Shown piece by piece: positions 33,592 through 42,940 of a stretch of DNA of 64,000 nucleotides. Position 1 is the first letter of the stretch, and the number at the start of each line of letters is the position of its first letter. Where the stretch lies: assembly GCA_030447445.1 (NCBI GenBank), contig JAUJOW010000011.1, forward strand, positions 1 through 64,000. The letters are read 5' to 3'. The notes beneath the pieces were generated by a model, which did not search any database, was not told the origin of the DNA, and saw nothing but the letters and a program-made list of their open reading frames with translations. The stretch comes from Acidimicrobiales bacterium. GTDB lineage: Bacteria > Actinomycetota > Acidimicrobiia > Acidimicrobiales > Iamiaceae. Both the position numbers and the translations under genes were made by a program.

Positions 33592-33694
33592 AGAGGTTGC
33601 GCGGATAGGTCACGTCGTGTCTCCCAAAGCAGTGCGGCTTCGCCGCAACATGCGCCGTGCTTGATGGAGGCCTCGCCTATCGGCTCGGCCTCTT
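33592..33694 (-). repeat. 103-bp inverted repeat, right copy, flanking nhaA
   Basis: The reverse complement of this segment matches 31976-32078 with 7 mismatches in 103 bases and no gaps. It starts 8 bases after the nhaA stop and ends 60 bases before the stop of the convergent acyl-CoA dehydrogenase. No direct target-site duplication is visible outside the two copies. Confidence 0.85.
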
Positions 33695-33753
33695 GGGGGT
33701 CCCCCTACAGCGTCATCGCCGGAGAGACGGGCTGAGACGCTCGGCCGGCGGGC

Positions 33754-34962
33754 TCAGCCGGCCTGACGGCGCAGCTCCCGCTTGGCCACCTGCATGCGGT
33801 GGACCTCGTCGGGGCCGTCGGCCAGGCGAAGGGTGCGGATGCCGGCGTACATGGCGGCCAGCGGGAAGTCGTCGCTGACCCCACCACCGCCGTGGGCCTG
33901 GATGGCCCGGTCGATGACCCGCAGGGCCATGTTGGGGACGGCCACCTTGATGGCCGAGATCTCGATGCGGGCGCCCTTGTTGCCCACCGTGTCCATCAGC
34001 CAGGCCGACTTCAGAGTGAGGAGGCGGGCCTGTTCGATCTCGATGCGGGAGTCGGCGATCCACTCCTGGATCACCCCCTGGTCGGCCAGCGGCTTGCCGA
34101 AGGCGACCCGGGACGTCACCCGCCGGCACATCAGCTCGAGGGCCCGCTCGGCCGCCCCGATGGTCCGCATGCAGTGGTGGATGCGGCCCGGGCCGAGGCG
34201 GGCCTGGGCGATGGCGAACCCGCCCCCCTCGTCACCGAGCACGTTCGTCACCGGCACCCGCACGTCCCGGAGCTCGATCTCGCAGTGGCCCTCCTGGTCC
34301 ATGTAGCCGAACACCGGCAGGGCCCGCTCGATGTTGACCCCCGGCGTGTCTCGAGGCACGAGCACCATCGACTGCTGGAGGTGCCGTGGGGCCGACGGAT
34401 CCGTCTTGCCCATCAGGATGAAGATCTTGCAGCGGGCGTCGGCCGCCCCTGAGATCCACCACTTGCGGCCGTTGATGACGTAGTCGTCGCCGTCGCGCTC
34501 GATGCGGCACTCGATGTTGGTGGCGTCGGAGCTGGCCACGGCTGGCTCGGTCATGGCGAAGGCTGACCGGATCTCGCCTTCGAGCAGCGGGTGCAACCAC
34601 TGCTCCTGCTGCTCGGGGGTCCCGAAGGTGGTGAGGATCTCCATGTTCCCGGTGTCGGGAGCCGAGCAGTTGCACGCCTCGGAAGCGATGTGGGAACGGC
34701 CCATGATCTCCGCCAGGGGGGCGTAGTCGAGGTTGGACAGGCCCTCGGTCCACTGGGTGCGGTGGGGGAGGAACAGGTTCCACAGCCCCCGCCGGCGAGC
34801 CTCGGCCTTCAGCTCGGTCATCACCGGCGGGTGGGTGTGCGGGTCACCGGACTCGGCGATCTGGCGCCGGGCGACGGCCTCGTTCGGGTAGACGTGGGAG
34901 TCCATGAAGTCGAGCAGGGTCTCTCGGAGTCGCTCGGCCGTCGGGGAGAAGGCGAAGTCCAT
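33754..34962 (-). CDS. Acyl-CoA dehydrogenase family protein
   Basis: A 402-residue flavoenzyme that introduces a double bond into acyl-CoA thioesters. It has the usual three parts: an N-terminal helical domain, the FAD/substrate strand region [19 protein letters not shown] and [15 protein letters not shown], and the C-terminal helices [33 protein letters not shown] and [19 protein letters not shown] (parts quoted). The absence of the Glu in the classical position and the DGPDEVHR ending resemble the ACAD10/11-type branch. ATG 34960-34962 starts it. It is divergent from topA with an intergenic of 89 bases. Confidence 0.9.
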   Translation of the reverse strand: MDFAFSPTAERLRETLLDFMDSHVYPNEAVARRQIAESGDPHTHPPVMTELKAEARRRGLWNLFLPHRTQWTEGLSNLDYAPLAEIMGRSHIASEACNCSAPDTGNMEILTTFGTPEQQEQWLHPLLEGEIRSAFAMTEPAVASSDATNIECRIERDGDDYVINGRKWWISGAADARCKIFILMGKTDPSAPRHLQQSMVLVPRDTPGVNIERALPVFGYMDQEGHCEIELRDVRVPVTNVLGDEGGGFAIAQARLGPGRIHHCMRTIGAAERALELMCRRVTSRVAFGKPLADQGVIQEWIADSRIEIEQARLLTLKSAWLMDTVGNKGARIEISAIKVAVPNMALRVIDRAIQAHGGGGVSDDFPLAAMYAGIRTLRLADGPDEVHRMQVAKRELRRQAG

Positions 34963-35012
34963 GGCCCGGGACCGTACCCGGCTCCGGCCTGGTCTCTCCG
35001 GGGTGGTCCGTG

Positions 35013-35043
35013 TTGACAGGTGCGGCCCGATGCTCCTTACCTT
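35013..35043 (+). promoter_or_regulatory. topA promoter (TTGACA, 19-bp spacer, TACCTT)
   Basis: A consensus -35 box TTGACA (35013-35018) and a -10 box TACCTT (35038-35043), 19 bp apart. The -10 ends eight bases before the topA ATG, so the transcript is predicted to be leaderless or nearly so. This is the clearest promoter in the window. Confidence 0.6.
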
Positions 35044-35051
35044 TGGCCCCA

Positions 35052-37664
35052 ATGGCCAAGCCCCTCGTCATCGTGGAGTCCCCGGCGAAGGCCCGCACGA
35101 TCGCGGGGTTCCTCGGGGGCGATTACGTGGTCGAGTCCTCGGTCGGCCACATCCGCGACCTGCCTCCCAAGGGCCTCGGCGTCGACGTCGACAACCACTT
35201 CACGCCGACCTACGAGGTCTACGCCGGCAAGCGCGACGTGATCCGCCGGCTCAAGGCGGCGCTCAAGGAGGCCGACGAGCTCTACCTCGCCACCGACGAG
35301 GACCGGGAGGGCGAGGCCATCTCCTGGCACCTGCTCGAGGAGCTGCGGCCCCGGGTGCCGGTGAAGCGGATGGTGTTCCACGAGATCACCCGGTCCGCCA
35401 TCGACCACGCCGTCGAGAACTGGCGCGACATCGACTCGGGGCTCGTCGACGCCCAGGAGACCCGGCGGATCGTCGACCGGCTGTTCGGCTACCCGGTGTC
35501 CCAGGTGCTGTGGCGCAAGGTGAACAGCGGCCTGTCGGCGGGCCGGGTGCAGAGCCCGGCCGTGCGCCTGGTGGTCGAGCGGGAGCGGGAGCGCATGCGG
35601 TTCGTCGCCGCCGGCTACTGGGACCTCGAAGCGGCCTTTCCCACCGACCCCGCCTTCACCGCCACCCTCGTCGAGGTGGACGGGGCCCGGGTGGCCACGG
35701 GCCGGGACTTCGACGAGTCCGGCCACCCCCGCCACCGGGACGGCCGGGGAGGAGAGGTGGTCGTCCTCGACGAGCCGGCCGCCCGTGACCTCACCGATCG
35801 CCTGGGCGACCGGCCGTTCACGGTGCGGGCCGTGGAGGAGCGGCCGTTCACGTCCCGGCCCAAGGCGCCGTTCATGACCTCCACCCTGCAACAGGAGGGT
35901 GGGCGCAAGCTGCGGATGAGTGCCACCCAGGTGATGCGGGTGGCCCAGGACCTCTACGCCAACGGCTACATCACCTACATGCGGACCGACTCGACGACCC
36001 TGTCGGAGACGGCGCTGGCGGCGGCCCGGTCCCAAGTCCGCCAGCTCTATGGCGTCGAGTACCTGCCCGACCGGCCCCGGGTCTACAGCCGCAAGGTCAA
36101 GAACGCGCAAGAGGCCCACGAGGCCATCCGACCGGCCGGCGACACCTTCCGCACACCCGAGCAGGTGGCCCGAGAGCTGCGAGGGGACGAGCTCCGCCTC
36201 TACGACCTGATCTGGAAGCGCACGGTGGCCTCCCAGATGGCCGACGCCCGGGGTCGCAGCGTCACGGTGCGGATCGGGGCCACCACCGCCGACGGCACCG
36301 ACGCCACCTTCGCCGCCTCTGGTCGCACGCTGACCTTCCCCGGCTACCTGCGGGCCTACGTCGAGGGCTCCGATGACCCCGAGGCCAGCCTCGACGACCG
36401 TGAGACGCTCCTGCCGCCGATGGCCGAGGGGGAGACCCTCCTCGCCCCCGAGCTCGAGGCGAGGGGCCACACCACGAGCCCCCCGGCCCGGTTCACCGAG
36501 GCGTCCCTCGTGAAGCGCATGGAGGAGCTCGGCATCGGTCGACCCTCGACCTACGCCACGATCATGTCGACCATCCAGGACCGCGGTTACGTGTGGAAGA
36601 AGGGCACCGCCCTGGTCCCCACCTGGACGGCGTTCGCGGTGGTGAACCTCCTCGAACGGCACTTCGGCGACCTGGTCGACTACTCCTACACGGCCCGCAT
36701 GGAAGACGACCTCGACGAGATCGCCGCCCACCACCTCCAGCGGGAGCCGTGGCTGCGGCAGTTCTGGTTCGGGAACGGGACGCCGGGGCTGAAGGCCCTC
36801 GTCGACGAGGCGCCGGTGGAGATCGACGCCGCCGCCGTCAACTCCATACCCATCGGCCTCGACGCCGACGGCGCGGAGATCGTGGTCAAGCCCGGTCGCT
36901 ACGGGCCCTACGTCAAGCGGGGGGAGGACACCGCCTCGGTTCCCGACGACGTCGCTCCCGACGAGCTGACCGTCGACCGGGCCGTCGAGCTGCTCGAAGC
37001 CCCCCGCGCCGACGCCGTGCTCGGAAAGGACCCGGCCACCGGCCTGCCGGTCATCGTCAAGCCGGGCCGCTTCGGCCCCTACGTGCAGCTCGGCGAGCTC
37101 GTGGAAGGGGCGAAGGAGAAGCCGAGGACGGCCTCGCTGCTGTCCACCATGGACCTCGAGACCGTCACCCTCGACGATGCGCTGCGGCTGCTGAGCCTCC
37201 CCCGGATGGTGGGGGTCGACCCCGCCACCGGTGAGGAGATCACCGCCCAGAACGGCCGCTACGGCCCCTACCTGAAGAAGGGGTCGGACAGCCGCAGCCT
37301 GGATGACGAGGAGCAGCTGTTCACCGTCACCCTCGAGGAGGCGCTGCGCATCTACGCCGAGCCGAAGCGCCGACGAGGGCAGCGGGCGACGGCGCCGCTG
37401 CGCGAGCTCGGCGAGGACCCCGTCAGCGGCAAGCCCGTGGTGCTGAAGGAGGGTCGCTTCGGGCCCTACGTGACCGACGGCGAGACCAACGCCTCGCTGC
37501 GCAAGGGCGACGCCGAGGAGTCGATCACCATCGAGCGGGCGGCCGAGCTCCTGCAGGACCGCCGCGACCGGGGCCCGGCCAAGAAGCGGACGAAGAAGGC
37601 GGCCGCCCCGAGGAAGAAGACCAAGGCTCCGGGGAAGAAGGCGGCAGCCAGGAAGCGGGCCTGA
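35052..37664 (+). CDS. topA: DNA topoisomerase I (type IA)
   Basis: An 870-residue enzyme that relaxes negatively supercoiled DNA. The Toprim domain starts [13 protein letters not shown] and has the acidic triplet in [15 protein letters not shown]. The catalytic Tyr lies at about residue 309 in [14 protein letters not shown], and the DNA-gate helix is [20 protein letters not shown]-like (seen as [16 protein letters not shown]). The C-terminus has no zinc fingers but four repeats of the G-R-(Y/F)-G-P-Y type ([48 protein letters not shown]) and a Lys/Arg-rich tail ([20 protein letters not shown]), the actinobacterial layout. Confidence 0.97.
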   Translation: MAKPLVIVESPAKARTIAGFLGGDYVVESSVGHIRDLPPKGLGVDVDNHFTPTYEVYAGKRDVIRRLKAALKEADELYLATDEDREGEAISWHLLEELRPRVPVKRMVFHEITRSAIDHAVENWRDIDSGLVDAQETRRIVDRLFGYPVSQVLWRKVNSGLSAGRVQSPAVRLVVERERERMRFVAAGYWDLEAAFPTDPAFTATLVEVDGARVATGRDFDESGHPRHRDGRGGEVVVLDEPAARDLTDRLGDRPFTVRAVEERPFTSRPKAPFMTSTLQQEGGRKLRMSATQVMRVAQDLYANGYITYMRTDSTTLSETALAAARSQVRQLYGVEYLPDRPRVYSRKVKNAQEAHEAIRPAGDTFRTPEQVARELRGDELRLYDLIWKRTVASQMADARGRSVTVRIGATTADGTDATFAASGRTLTFPGYLRAYVEGSDDPEASLDDRETLLPPMAEGETLLAPELEARGHTTSPPARFTEASLVKRMEELGIGRPSTYATIMSTIQDRGYVWKKGTALVPTWTAFAVVNLLERHFGDLVDYSYTARMEDDLDEIAAHHLQREPWLRQFWFGNGTPGLKALVDEAPVEIDAAAVNSIPIGLDADGAEIVVKPGRYGPYVKRGEDTASVPDDVAPDELTVDRAVELLEAPRADAVLGKDPATGLPVIVKPGRFGPYVQLGELVEGAKEKPRTASLLSTMDLETVTLDDALRLLSLPRMVGVDPATGEEITAQNGRYGPYLKKGSDSRSLDDEEQLFTVTLEEALRIYAEPKRRRGQRATAPLRELGEDPVSGKPVVLKEGRFGPYVTDGETNASLRKGDAEESITIERAAELLQDRRDRGPAKKRTKKAAAPRKKTKAPGKKAAARKRA

Positions 37665-37671
37665 GACCACC

Positions 37672-38316
37672 ATGTCCCGGCCGTCGCTCGGCGGACGTGG
37701 CGGTCGGCGCGAGGGGCGGTTCGTCGCCATCGAGGGCGGTGAGGCCTCGGGCAAGTCGACCCAGGCCCGCATCCTGGCCGAACGCCTGGGCGCCGTACTC
37801 ACCCGTGAACCGGGTGGTACCGCCATCGGTGCCCGCATCCGGGACCTCGTGCTCGACCCGGACGTGGGGGGGCTCACCGACCGGGCCGAGGCCCTCCTCA
37901 TGGCCGCCGACCGGGCCCAGCACGTGGCCGAGCTGGTGGGTCCCGCCCTCGCGTCGGGCCGAGACGTGGTGACCGACCGCTTCCTCGGCTCGTCGCTCGC
38001 CTACCAGGGCTTCGGTCGCGGCCTGCCGGTGGAGGAGGTCCGCCGGCTGTCGCTGTGGGCCGCCGCCGGCCTCGAACCCGACGTGGTGGTGCTGCTCGAC
38101 GTCCCCGAGTCGGTGGCCGGCGCCCGTCTGGCCGTGGCCCGTGACCGTCTGGAGGCGGCCGGGCCGGCCTTCCACCGGGCCGTGGCCGACGGCTACCGGG
38201 CCCTGGCCGCCGCCGCCCCCGAGCGGTGGGTGGTGGTCGACGGCACCGGGGAGGTGGGGGCGGTGGCCGCCGCCGTCCACGCCGCTGTGCAGACCCGGCT
38301 TCCGGAGCGCCGGTGA
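37672..38316 (+). CDS. tmk: Thymidylate kinase
   Basis: A 214-residue enzyme that phosphorylates dTMP to dTDP. Walker A is AIEGGEASGKSTQARIL, the phosphate-acceptor signature is LTREPGGTAIGARIRDLVL, the DR(H/Y)-type strand is VTDRFLGSSLAYQGFGR, and LDVPESVAGARL ends the core. It begins seven bases after topA, so topA, tmk and holB are likely one transcription unit. ATG 37672 has a 14-residue basic N-terminal extension (SRPSLGGRGGRREGR) before the core. Confidence 0.93.
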   Translation: MSRPSLGGRGGRREGRFVAIEGGEASGKSTQARILAERLGAVLTREPGGTAIGARIRDLVLDPDVGGLTDRAEALLMAADRAQHVAELVGPALASGRDVVTDRFLGSSLAYQGFGRGLPVEEVRRLSLWAAAGLEPDVVVLLDVPESVAGARLAVARDRLEAAGPAFHRAVADGYRALAAAAPERWVVVDGTGEVGAVAAAVHAAVQTRLPERR

Positions 38317-38337
38317 TCGAGCGGCGGCGGCCCACCC

Positions 38338-38385
38338 GTTCTCGGGACATAGGGACGGTCATCGCCGTGCCCGAGTCCCGAGAAC
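38338..38385. repeat. 48-bp palindromic intergenic repeat, copy A
   Basis: Outer arms TTCTCGGGAC and GTCCCGAGAA flank an inner palindrome around TCATCGCCGT. A close relative (47 bases) lies at 63764-63810. It occupies the gap between tmk and holB and ends just before the holB ribosome-binding site. Confidence 0.7.
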
Positions 38386-38401
38386 GACGGAGGGAGCACA
38401 G

Positions 38402-39481
38402 GTGATCGACGTCTGGGCGGCGGTGCCCGACCAGGGCCAAGCCGTCGGCCAGCTCCGGGCGGCGGTGGCAGCGCCGGTCCACGCCTACCTCTTCGTCGGC
38501 CCGTCGGGCAGCGGAGCCCGGGAGGCGGCCCGAGCGTTCTGCGCCGAGCTGATCGCCGGCGGGACCACCGGCGCCGACCCCGCCACCGCCGAGCGCCACC
38601 GCAGCCTCGCCCTCGCCGACCAGCACCCCGACATCGCCGTGGTCGAGCGCTCCGGCCCGGCCGTCACCGTCGGTCAGGCCAGGGAGATCGTGCGCGCGGC
38701 CAGCCTCAGCCCCCTCGAAGGCGACCGCAAGGCGATGATCCTCCACGAGTTCCACCTCGTGCGGCCCGACGCCGCCGCCACCCTGCTCAAGACCATCGAG
38801 GAGCCACCGCCGGGCACCTTCTTCGTGGTCCTGGCCGAGGAGGTCACCCCCGACCTCGTCACCATCGCCTCCCGCTGCGTGCGGGTGGAGTTCCCGGCGC
38901 CGACCGACGAGGCGGTCACCGCCGCCCTCGTGGCCGAGGGGGTCACCACCGAGCGAGCGGCCGAGGTGGCCTCGGTCGCCCGCGGCGATCTCGACCGGGC
39001 CCGGCTGCTCGCCACCGACGACCGGCTCGATCTCCGCCTCGCCGTCTGGCGGAGCGTCCCCCACCGCCTCGACGGCAGCGGGCACGCCGTCAGCGTGCTG
39101 GTCGACGAGCTGCGGGCGGCCATCGACGACGCCCTCGGCCCCCTTGTCGCCCGGCACGCCGACGAGGTGGCCGAGTTGCAACGACGGATCGAGCGCTACG
39201 GGCAGCGGGGCTCGGGGGCCCGGGAGCTCGAGGAGCGCCACCGCCGGGAGGTCCGCCGCCTTCGCACCGACGAGCTCCGCCTCGGATTCGCCGAGCTCGC
39301 CCGCTCGTACCGGGACGGTCTGGCCGCCCCCACCGAGCCGCCTGCGACCCCCACCTCACCGGAGCCGGTGCTCGACGGCCTGGCCGCCATCACCGCCGCC
39401 AACGAGGCCCTCGTGCGCAGCCCCAACGAGGAGCTGCTGTTGCTGGCCCTGTTCCTCCGCCTGCCGCCGGCCGGGGGCTGA
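38402..39481 (+). CDS. holB: DNA polymerase III subunit delta' (clamp loader)
   Basis: A 359-residue AAA+ clamp-loader subunit. The P-loop is modified (YLFVGPSGSGAREAARAFCAELI), and the conserved HPDIAVVE, VGQAREIVRAASLSPLEG, ILHEFHLVRPDAAATLLKTIEEPP and TIASRCVRVEF segments identify DnaX-like/HolB proteins. The C-terminal helical domain is long and charged, with a heptad-like region in RRIERYGQRGSGARELEER. The GTG at 38402 follows GGAGGGAGC. In the absence of dnaX in the window the partner genes are elsewhere. Confidence 0.9.
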   Translation: MIDVWAAVPDQGQAVGQLRAAVAAPVHAYLFVGPSGSGAREAARAFCAELIAGGTTGADPATAERHRSLALADQHPDIAVVERSGPAVTVGQAREIVRAASLSPLEGDRKAMILHEFHLVRPDAAATLLKTIEEPPPGTFFVVLAEEVTPDLVTIASRCVRVEFPAPTDEAVTAALVAEGVTTERAAEVASVARGDLDRARLLATDDRLDLRLAVWRSVPHRLDGSGHAVSVLVDELRAAIDDALGPLVARHADEVAELQRRIERYGQRGSGARELEERHRREVRRLRTDELRLGFAELARSYRDGLAAPTEPPATPTSPEPVLDGLAAITAANEALVRSPNEELLLLALFLRLPPAGG

Positions 39482-39498
39482 CGCCGTTCCGCTCATCT

Positions 39499-42477
39499 TC
39501 AGCCCCAGCGGGGTGGCTCGTCGAGCAGCGCCACGAAGGCGTCGGCGGTCACCGGCTCGGAGAACAGGTACCCCTGGGCCAGGTCGCAGTCGAGCGCCCG
39601 TAGCAGGGCGAGCTGCTCGGCCCGCTCGACCCCTTCGGCCACCACCCTCAGTCCGAGGGCGTGGGCCATGCTCACCACCGCCCGCACGATGGTGCCTCGC
39701 TCGTCGTCGTCCTTGCGGGGCGAGTCGATCCCGGCCACGAAGCTCTGGTCGATCTTGACGAGGTCGACCGGGAACCGCTGGAGGTAGGTGAGTGAGGAGT
39801 ACCCGGTGCCGAAGTCGTCGATCGACAGCCGGACACCGTGCGCCTTCAGCTCCAGCAAGGCCCCGAGGGTGACGTCGAGGTCGTCCATCAGCACGCTCTC
39901 GGTGAGCTCGAGGCACAGCCGATCCGGCGGCCAATCGTGGGCGGCGAGTCGTTCGGCGACCCGGTCGGCCATCCCGGCGATGCCGAGCTGACGGGCGGAG
40001 AGGTTCACCGACAGGGAGAACGACGGGCTGGCGGCCCGGTCGGCCAGCGCCCGGATCTGGCGGAGGGACTCGTCGAGGACCCACTCGCCGAGGGTGACGA
40101 CCATGCCCGTCTCCTCGGTGACGGCCATGAAGTCCTCGGGCTTCAGCACCCCACGGGTGGGATGGTTCCAGCGCACCAGGGCCTCGGATCCGACCACCGC
40201 CGTGGTGGCCACGTCCACGATCGGCTGGTGCAGCACGGTGAACTCCGAGCGCTCGAGCGCGCGGCGGAGGTCGTTCCCGAGGTTGAGGCGGGCCACCGCC
40301 GCCGCCCGCATCCGATCGTCGAACACCTCGAGGCGGTTGCGTCCCCGCTCCTTGGCCCGGTACATGGCGGCGTCGGCGTTGCGCAACAGGGCATCGGGGG
40401 AAGGCTCGGCCCCGATGACCAGGCCCATGCTGGCGGTGAGGAACACCTCACCGCCGTCGAGGTTGAACGGCTCGGTCAGCGCCCGATCGAGCCGCTCGGC
40501 GATGGCGAAGATGGTGCGGCTGCCGGCCGGCTGCTCGCACAGCACGACGAACTCGTCGCCCCCGAAGCGGGCGATGGTGTCCTCGGGGCGGACCGCCGCT
40601 CGGAGCCGGTCGGCGAAGGCCACGAGCAGCTCGTCTCCGGGGCCGTGACCGAGGCTGTCGTTCACCACCTTGAAGCGGTCGAGGTCGATGAACAGGACGG
40701 CCACGCTGCGCCCGGACGTCTCGGCCCGGGTGACGGCCTGCTCGAGGCGGTCCATGAGGAGGGTGCGGTTGGGCAGGCCGGTGAGGTCGTCGTGGAGGGC
40801 CTGATGGGCCAGACGGCTCTCGGCCGCCTGGCGTTTCACGGCGATCGACACCAGGTTGGCGGCCACCTCGACCACCCGCCGTTCGTGGTCGGTCGGGCCC
40901 CGGTTGGAGTCGTAGAAGGTGGTGATGGCGCCGAGCACGTCGCCGTTGGCCTGCTCGACGATGGGCACCGACGACATGGCCAAGAGCCCATGGGCGCGGA
41001 GCACGTCGCGGCAGTGGCGGACCAGCGGATCGGTGCTCGTGTCCCGGACCTCCACCGGCCGCTGGGTGACCTCGAGGACCGCCGCCCCCTCCGGCTCGGC
41101 GATCTCTGGGGTGGTGATGCGGTGCAGCAGGTCCAGCGGCAGGCTGTGGCCCCCCCGGGGCACCAGGCGCTCGCCCTCCAGCAGGAGGATCCCGGCCCGG
41201 CTGCCGTCGGCGTGCTGTTCGACCATGGTGCTGATGGACCCGAGGGTCTCTTCGAGCGGGGCGTTCCGGGCGATCAGCTCCAGGATGTGGGCCTGGTCGG
41301 TGAGCAACCGCTCCACCAGCTTCACCGCCGTGATGTTGCTGGTGGTGATGACCAGGGCGCCGACGTCGGGGTCCTCGAGCAGGTTGACGCCGGTGACGCT
41401 GAGGTGTTCCCAGTGGCCGGCGGCATGACGGCCCCGGAGCTCGGATGCGACCTCCCGGCCCGGCTCGGCCAGGAGCTCGGCCAGCAGGTCTCGGGCGCGG
41501 TCGGCCTCGTCGGGGTGGCCGAGGTCGAACAAGCTGCGCCCGTGCCAGTAGCCGCGGGGGTAGCCCAGGATCTTCTTGGTCTGGCCGGTGGTGAGCTTCA
41601 CCTCGCCGTCCCGGTCGATGATGGTGACGGTGTCGGAGATGTTGCGGAAGACGGCCTGCCAACGATGCTCGCTGGTCCGCAGCGCGGCCTCGGCCCGGAG
41701 ACGCTCGGTGGCGTCGACGGCCACCGCCATGATGGCCGTCGGCCGGCCGTCGGCGTCGTGGACCGCTGAGGTCCACAGCTCCAAGTCGATCGGTTGCCCG
41801 TCCCTGCGCCGTCGCTCGACCACCACCCCGATCAGCGGGTGCCCGTCGAGGATCCGCCGTCGGAAGGCGGCGAACTCCTCGAGGCGGTCCTCCTGCACGA
41901 TGGGCAGGATCTCGCCCACGGCTTCGGCTGCGCTCCACCCGAAGGTGTTCTCCGCAGCCGGGTTCCACAAGAGGACCCGCCCGTCGAGGTCCACCATGTA
42001 GATGGCCACCGGCGCGCTGTCCACGAGGGCGCTCAGCTCCTCCTGTGACCCCCGGAGGGCCTCCTCCATGGTCTTGCTCTCGGTGCGGTCGTGCAGTTGC
42101 ACCAGGCCGTAACGGGACCGGCCGCTGACGTCAGCCAGCATCACCGCGTCGACCACGAGCCAGCGACGGGTGCCGTCGGGCCGGGTGAGCCAGGCCTCGG
42201 CCCGGACCGGGCGCCCGGGCGCACGCCCGGCGGCCCGATCGATCCACTGGCGGACGGCTTCGACCTGGCGGGGTTGGAGCAGATCCACGAGGGAGCGGCC
42301 GAGCAGGTCGGTCTCGGGCCGGCCCAGCAGGGTGCAGAAGACGGGGCTCACGGTCAACGCCCGGCCGTCGAGGTCGATCACCGCCATGCCGGTGGGAGCG
42401 TGGCGGAACGCCACCTCGATCCCGTCGGCCGACAGCTCGGCGTGGCGAGGCGCATCGGAGACCGGGTCGTTGGGCAT
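39499..42477 (-). CDS. Multi-domain cyclic-di-GMP protein (PAS-PAS-PAS-GAF-GGDEF-EAL)
   Basis: A 992-residue protein without membrane helices. Three PAS domains occupy about 25-140, 150-265 and 275-390 (for example ELSALVDSAPVAIYMVDLDG and FRNISDTVTIIDRDGEVKL). A GAF domain follows (about 400-545), then a diguanylate cyclase with intact RFGGDEFVVL near residue 639 and LFIDLDRFKVVNDSLGH upstream, and an EAL phosphodiesterase with GSEALVRWNH near 768, LELTESVL, SIDDFGTGYSSLTYL and VVAEGVERAEQ. Both catalytic signatures are complete, so it could make or degrade c-di-GMP depending on the input. The ATG at 42475-42477 is the only sensible start. Confidence 0.92.
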   Translation of the reverse strand: MPNDPVSDAPRHAELSADGIEVAFRHAPTGMAVIDLDGRALTVSPVFCTLLGRPETDLLGRSLVDLLQPRQVEAVRQWIDRAAGRAPGRPVRAEAWLTRPDGTRRWLVVDAVMLADVSGRSRYGLVQLHDRTESKTMEEALRGSQEELSALVDSAPVAIYMVDLDGRVLLWNPAAENTFGWSAAEAVGEILPIVQEDRLEEFAAFRRRILDGHPLIGVVVERRRRDGQPIDLELWTSAVHDADGRPTAIMAVAVDATERLRAEAALRTSEHRWQAVFRNISDTVTIIDRDGEVKLTTGQTKKILGYPRGYWHGRSLFDLGHPDEADRARDLLAELLAEPGREVASELRGRHAAGHWEHLSVTGVNLLEDPDVGALVITTSNITAVKLVERLLTDQAHILELIARNAPLEETLGSISTMVEQHADGSRAGILLLEGERLVPRGGHSLPLDLLHRITTPEIAEPEGAAVLEVTQRPVEVRDTSTDPLVRHCRDVLRAHGLLAMSSVPIVEQANGDVLGAITTFYDSNRGPTDHERRVVEVAANLVSIAVKRQAAESRLAHQALHDDLTGLPNRTLLMDRLEQAVTRAETSGRSVAVLFIDLDRFKVVNDSLGHGPGDELLVAFADRLRAAVRPEDTIARFGGDEFVVLCEQPAGSRTIFAIAERLDRALTEPFNLDGGEVFLTASMGLVIGAEPSPDALLRNADAAMYRAKERGRNRLEVFDDRMRAAAVARLNLGNDLRRALERSEFTVLHQPIVDVATTAVVGSEALVRWNHPTRGVLKPEDFMAVTEETGMVVTLGEWVLDESLRQIRALADRAASPSFSLSVNLSARQLGIAGMADRVAERLAAHDWPPDRLCLELTESVLMDDLDVTLGALLELKAHGVRLSIDDFGTGYSSLTYLQRFPVDLVKIDQSFVAGIDSPRKDDDERGTIVRAVVSMAHALGLRVVAEGVERAEQLALLRALDCDLAQGYLFSEPVTADAFVALLDEPPRWG

Positions 42478-42566
42478 GCCGCACCAGTCTGGCCCTTTCG
42501 TCCCGAGAAGGCCGCCTGGACCGTCGCCCCCCGCGCGCCGGGCGTCACGGCCCGCGACGTGCGGGT

Positions 42567-42652
42567 TCGCACCCTCGGAAACCGAGGCCCCCGACCCACG
42601 CGATCCGAGCGGCGCCGAACCGAGGGCTCGCACCCTCGGAAACCGAGGCCCC
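42567..42652. repeat. Two copies of a TCGCACCCTCGGAAACCGAG repeat
   Basis: The 25-base unit occurs at 42567-42591 and 42628-42652 with 36 bases between. Its core CACCCTCGGAAACCGAGG is palindromic at its ends (CCTCGG/CCGAGG) and is also present, inverted, at 22512-22530. It lies between the c-di-GMP gene and tRNA-Thr. Confidence 0.6.
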
Positions 42653-42687
42653 GCCCCGTGCTCACAGGGGCGCGGCGACCCGACTGC

Positions 42688-42693
42688 TACCGT
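42688..42693 (+). promoter_or_regulatory. Candidate -10 box (TACCGT) for tRNA-Thr
   Basis: TACCGT ends ten bases before the first base of tRNA-Thr. No -35 box is seen. Confidence 0.35.
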
Positions 42694-42703
42694 GACCCGT
42701 CCC

Positions 42704-42776
42704 GCCCGGGTAGCTCAGTCGGCAGAGCGGCTCACTCGTAATGAGCAGGTCCGGGGTTCGATTCCCCGCCCGGGCT
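42704..42776 (+). tRNA. tRNA-Thr (anticodon CGT)
   Basis: A 73-base cloverleaf: acceptor GCCCGGG pairs with CCCGGGC, D-stem GCTC/GAGC, anticodon stem GCTCA/TGAGC around loop CTCGTAA (anticodon CGT, reads ACG), and T-stem CGGGG/CCCCG around TTCGATT. CCA is not encoded. It is free-standing, before the Ser/Thr kinase gene. Confidence 0.97.
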
Positions 42777-42940
42777 CAGGGGCCCTGACCAGCGAGAACG
42801 CGGCGGAGGTTCCGCCCGGTGACCAGCACCCGGGCCCGGTCCTCCCACCGGGCACGGCTCGGACCGGCACCCCTCACGCCGCCGAAGCAGCGCAACCCCC
42901 CGTGAGTTTCTCCCCCTGGAACGGGGGGTACGGGGGGTCG

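Noticed and set aside
31976-33694. The nhaA-flanking repeats as insertion-sequence ends.
   Set aside because: No transposase gene and no target-site duplication (the flanks are CGAGT and GGGGG), so a classical IS is not supported.
35037-37901. A 954-residue reverse frame opposite topA.
   Set aside because: An antisense reading of topA with composition typical of GC-rich shadow frames; it also runs into tmk.
39838-41769. A 643-residue plus frame inside the GGDEF/EAL gene.
   Set aside because: It is the antisense of a gene with five clear domains, and has repetitive Gly/Val/Glu composition without family content.
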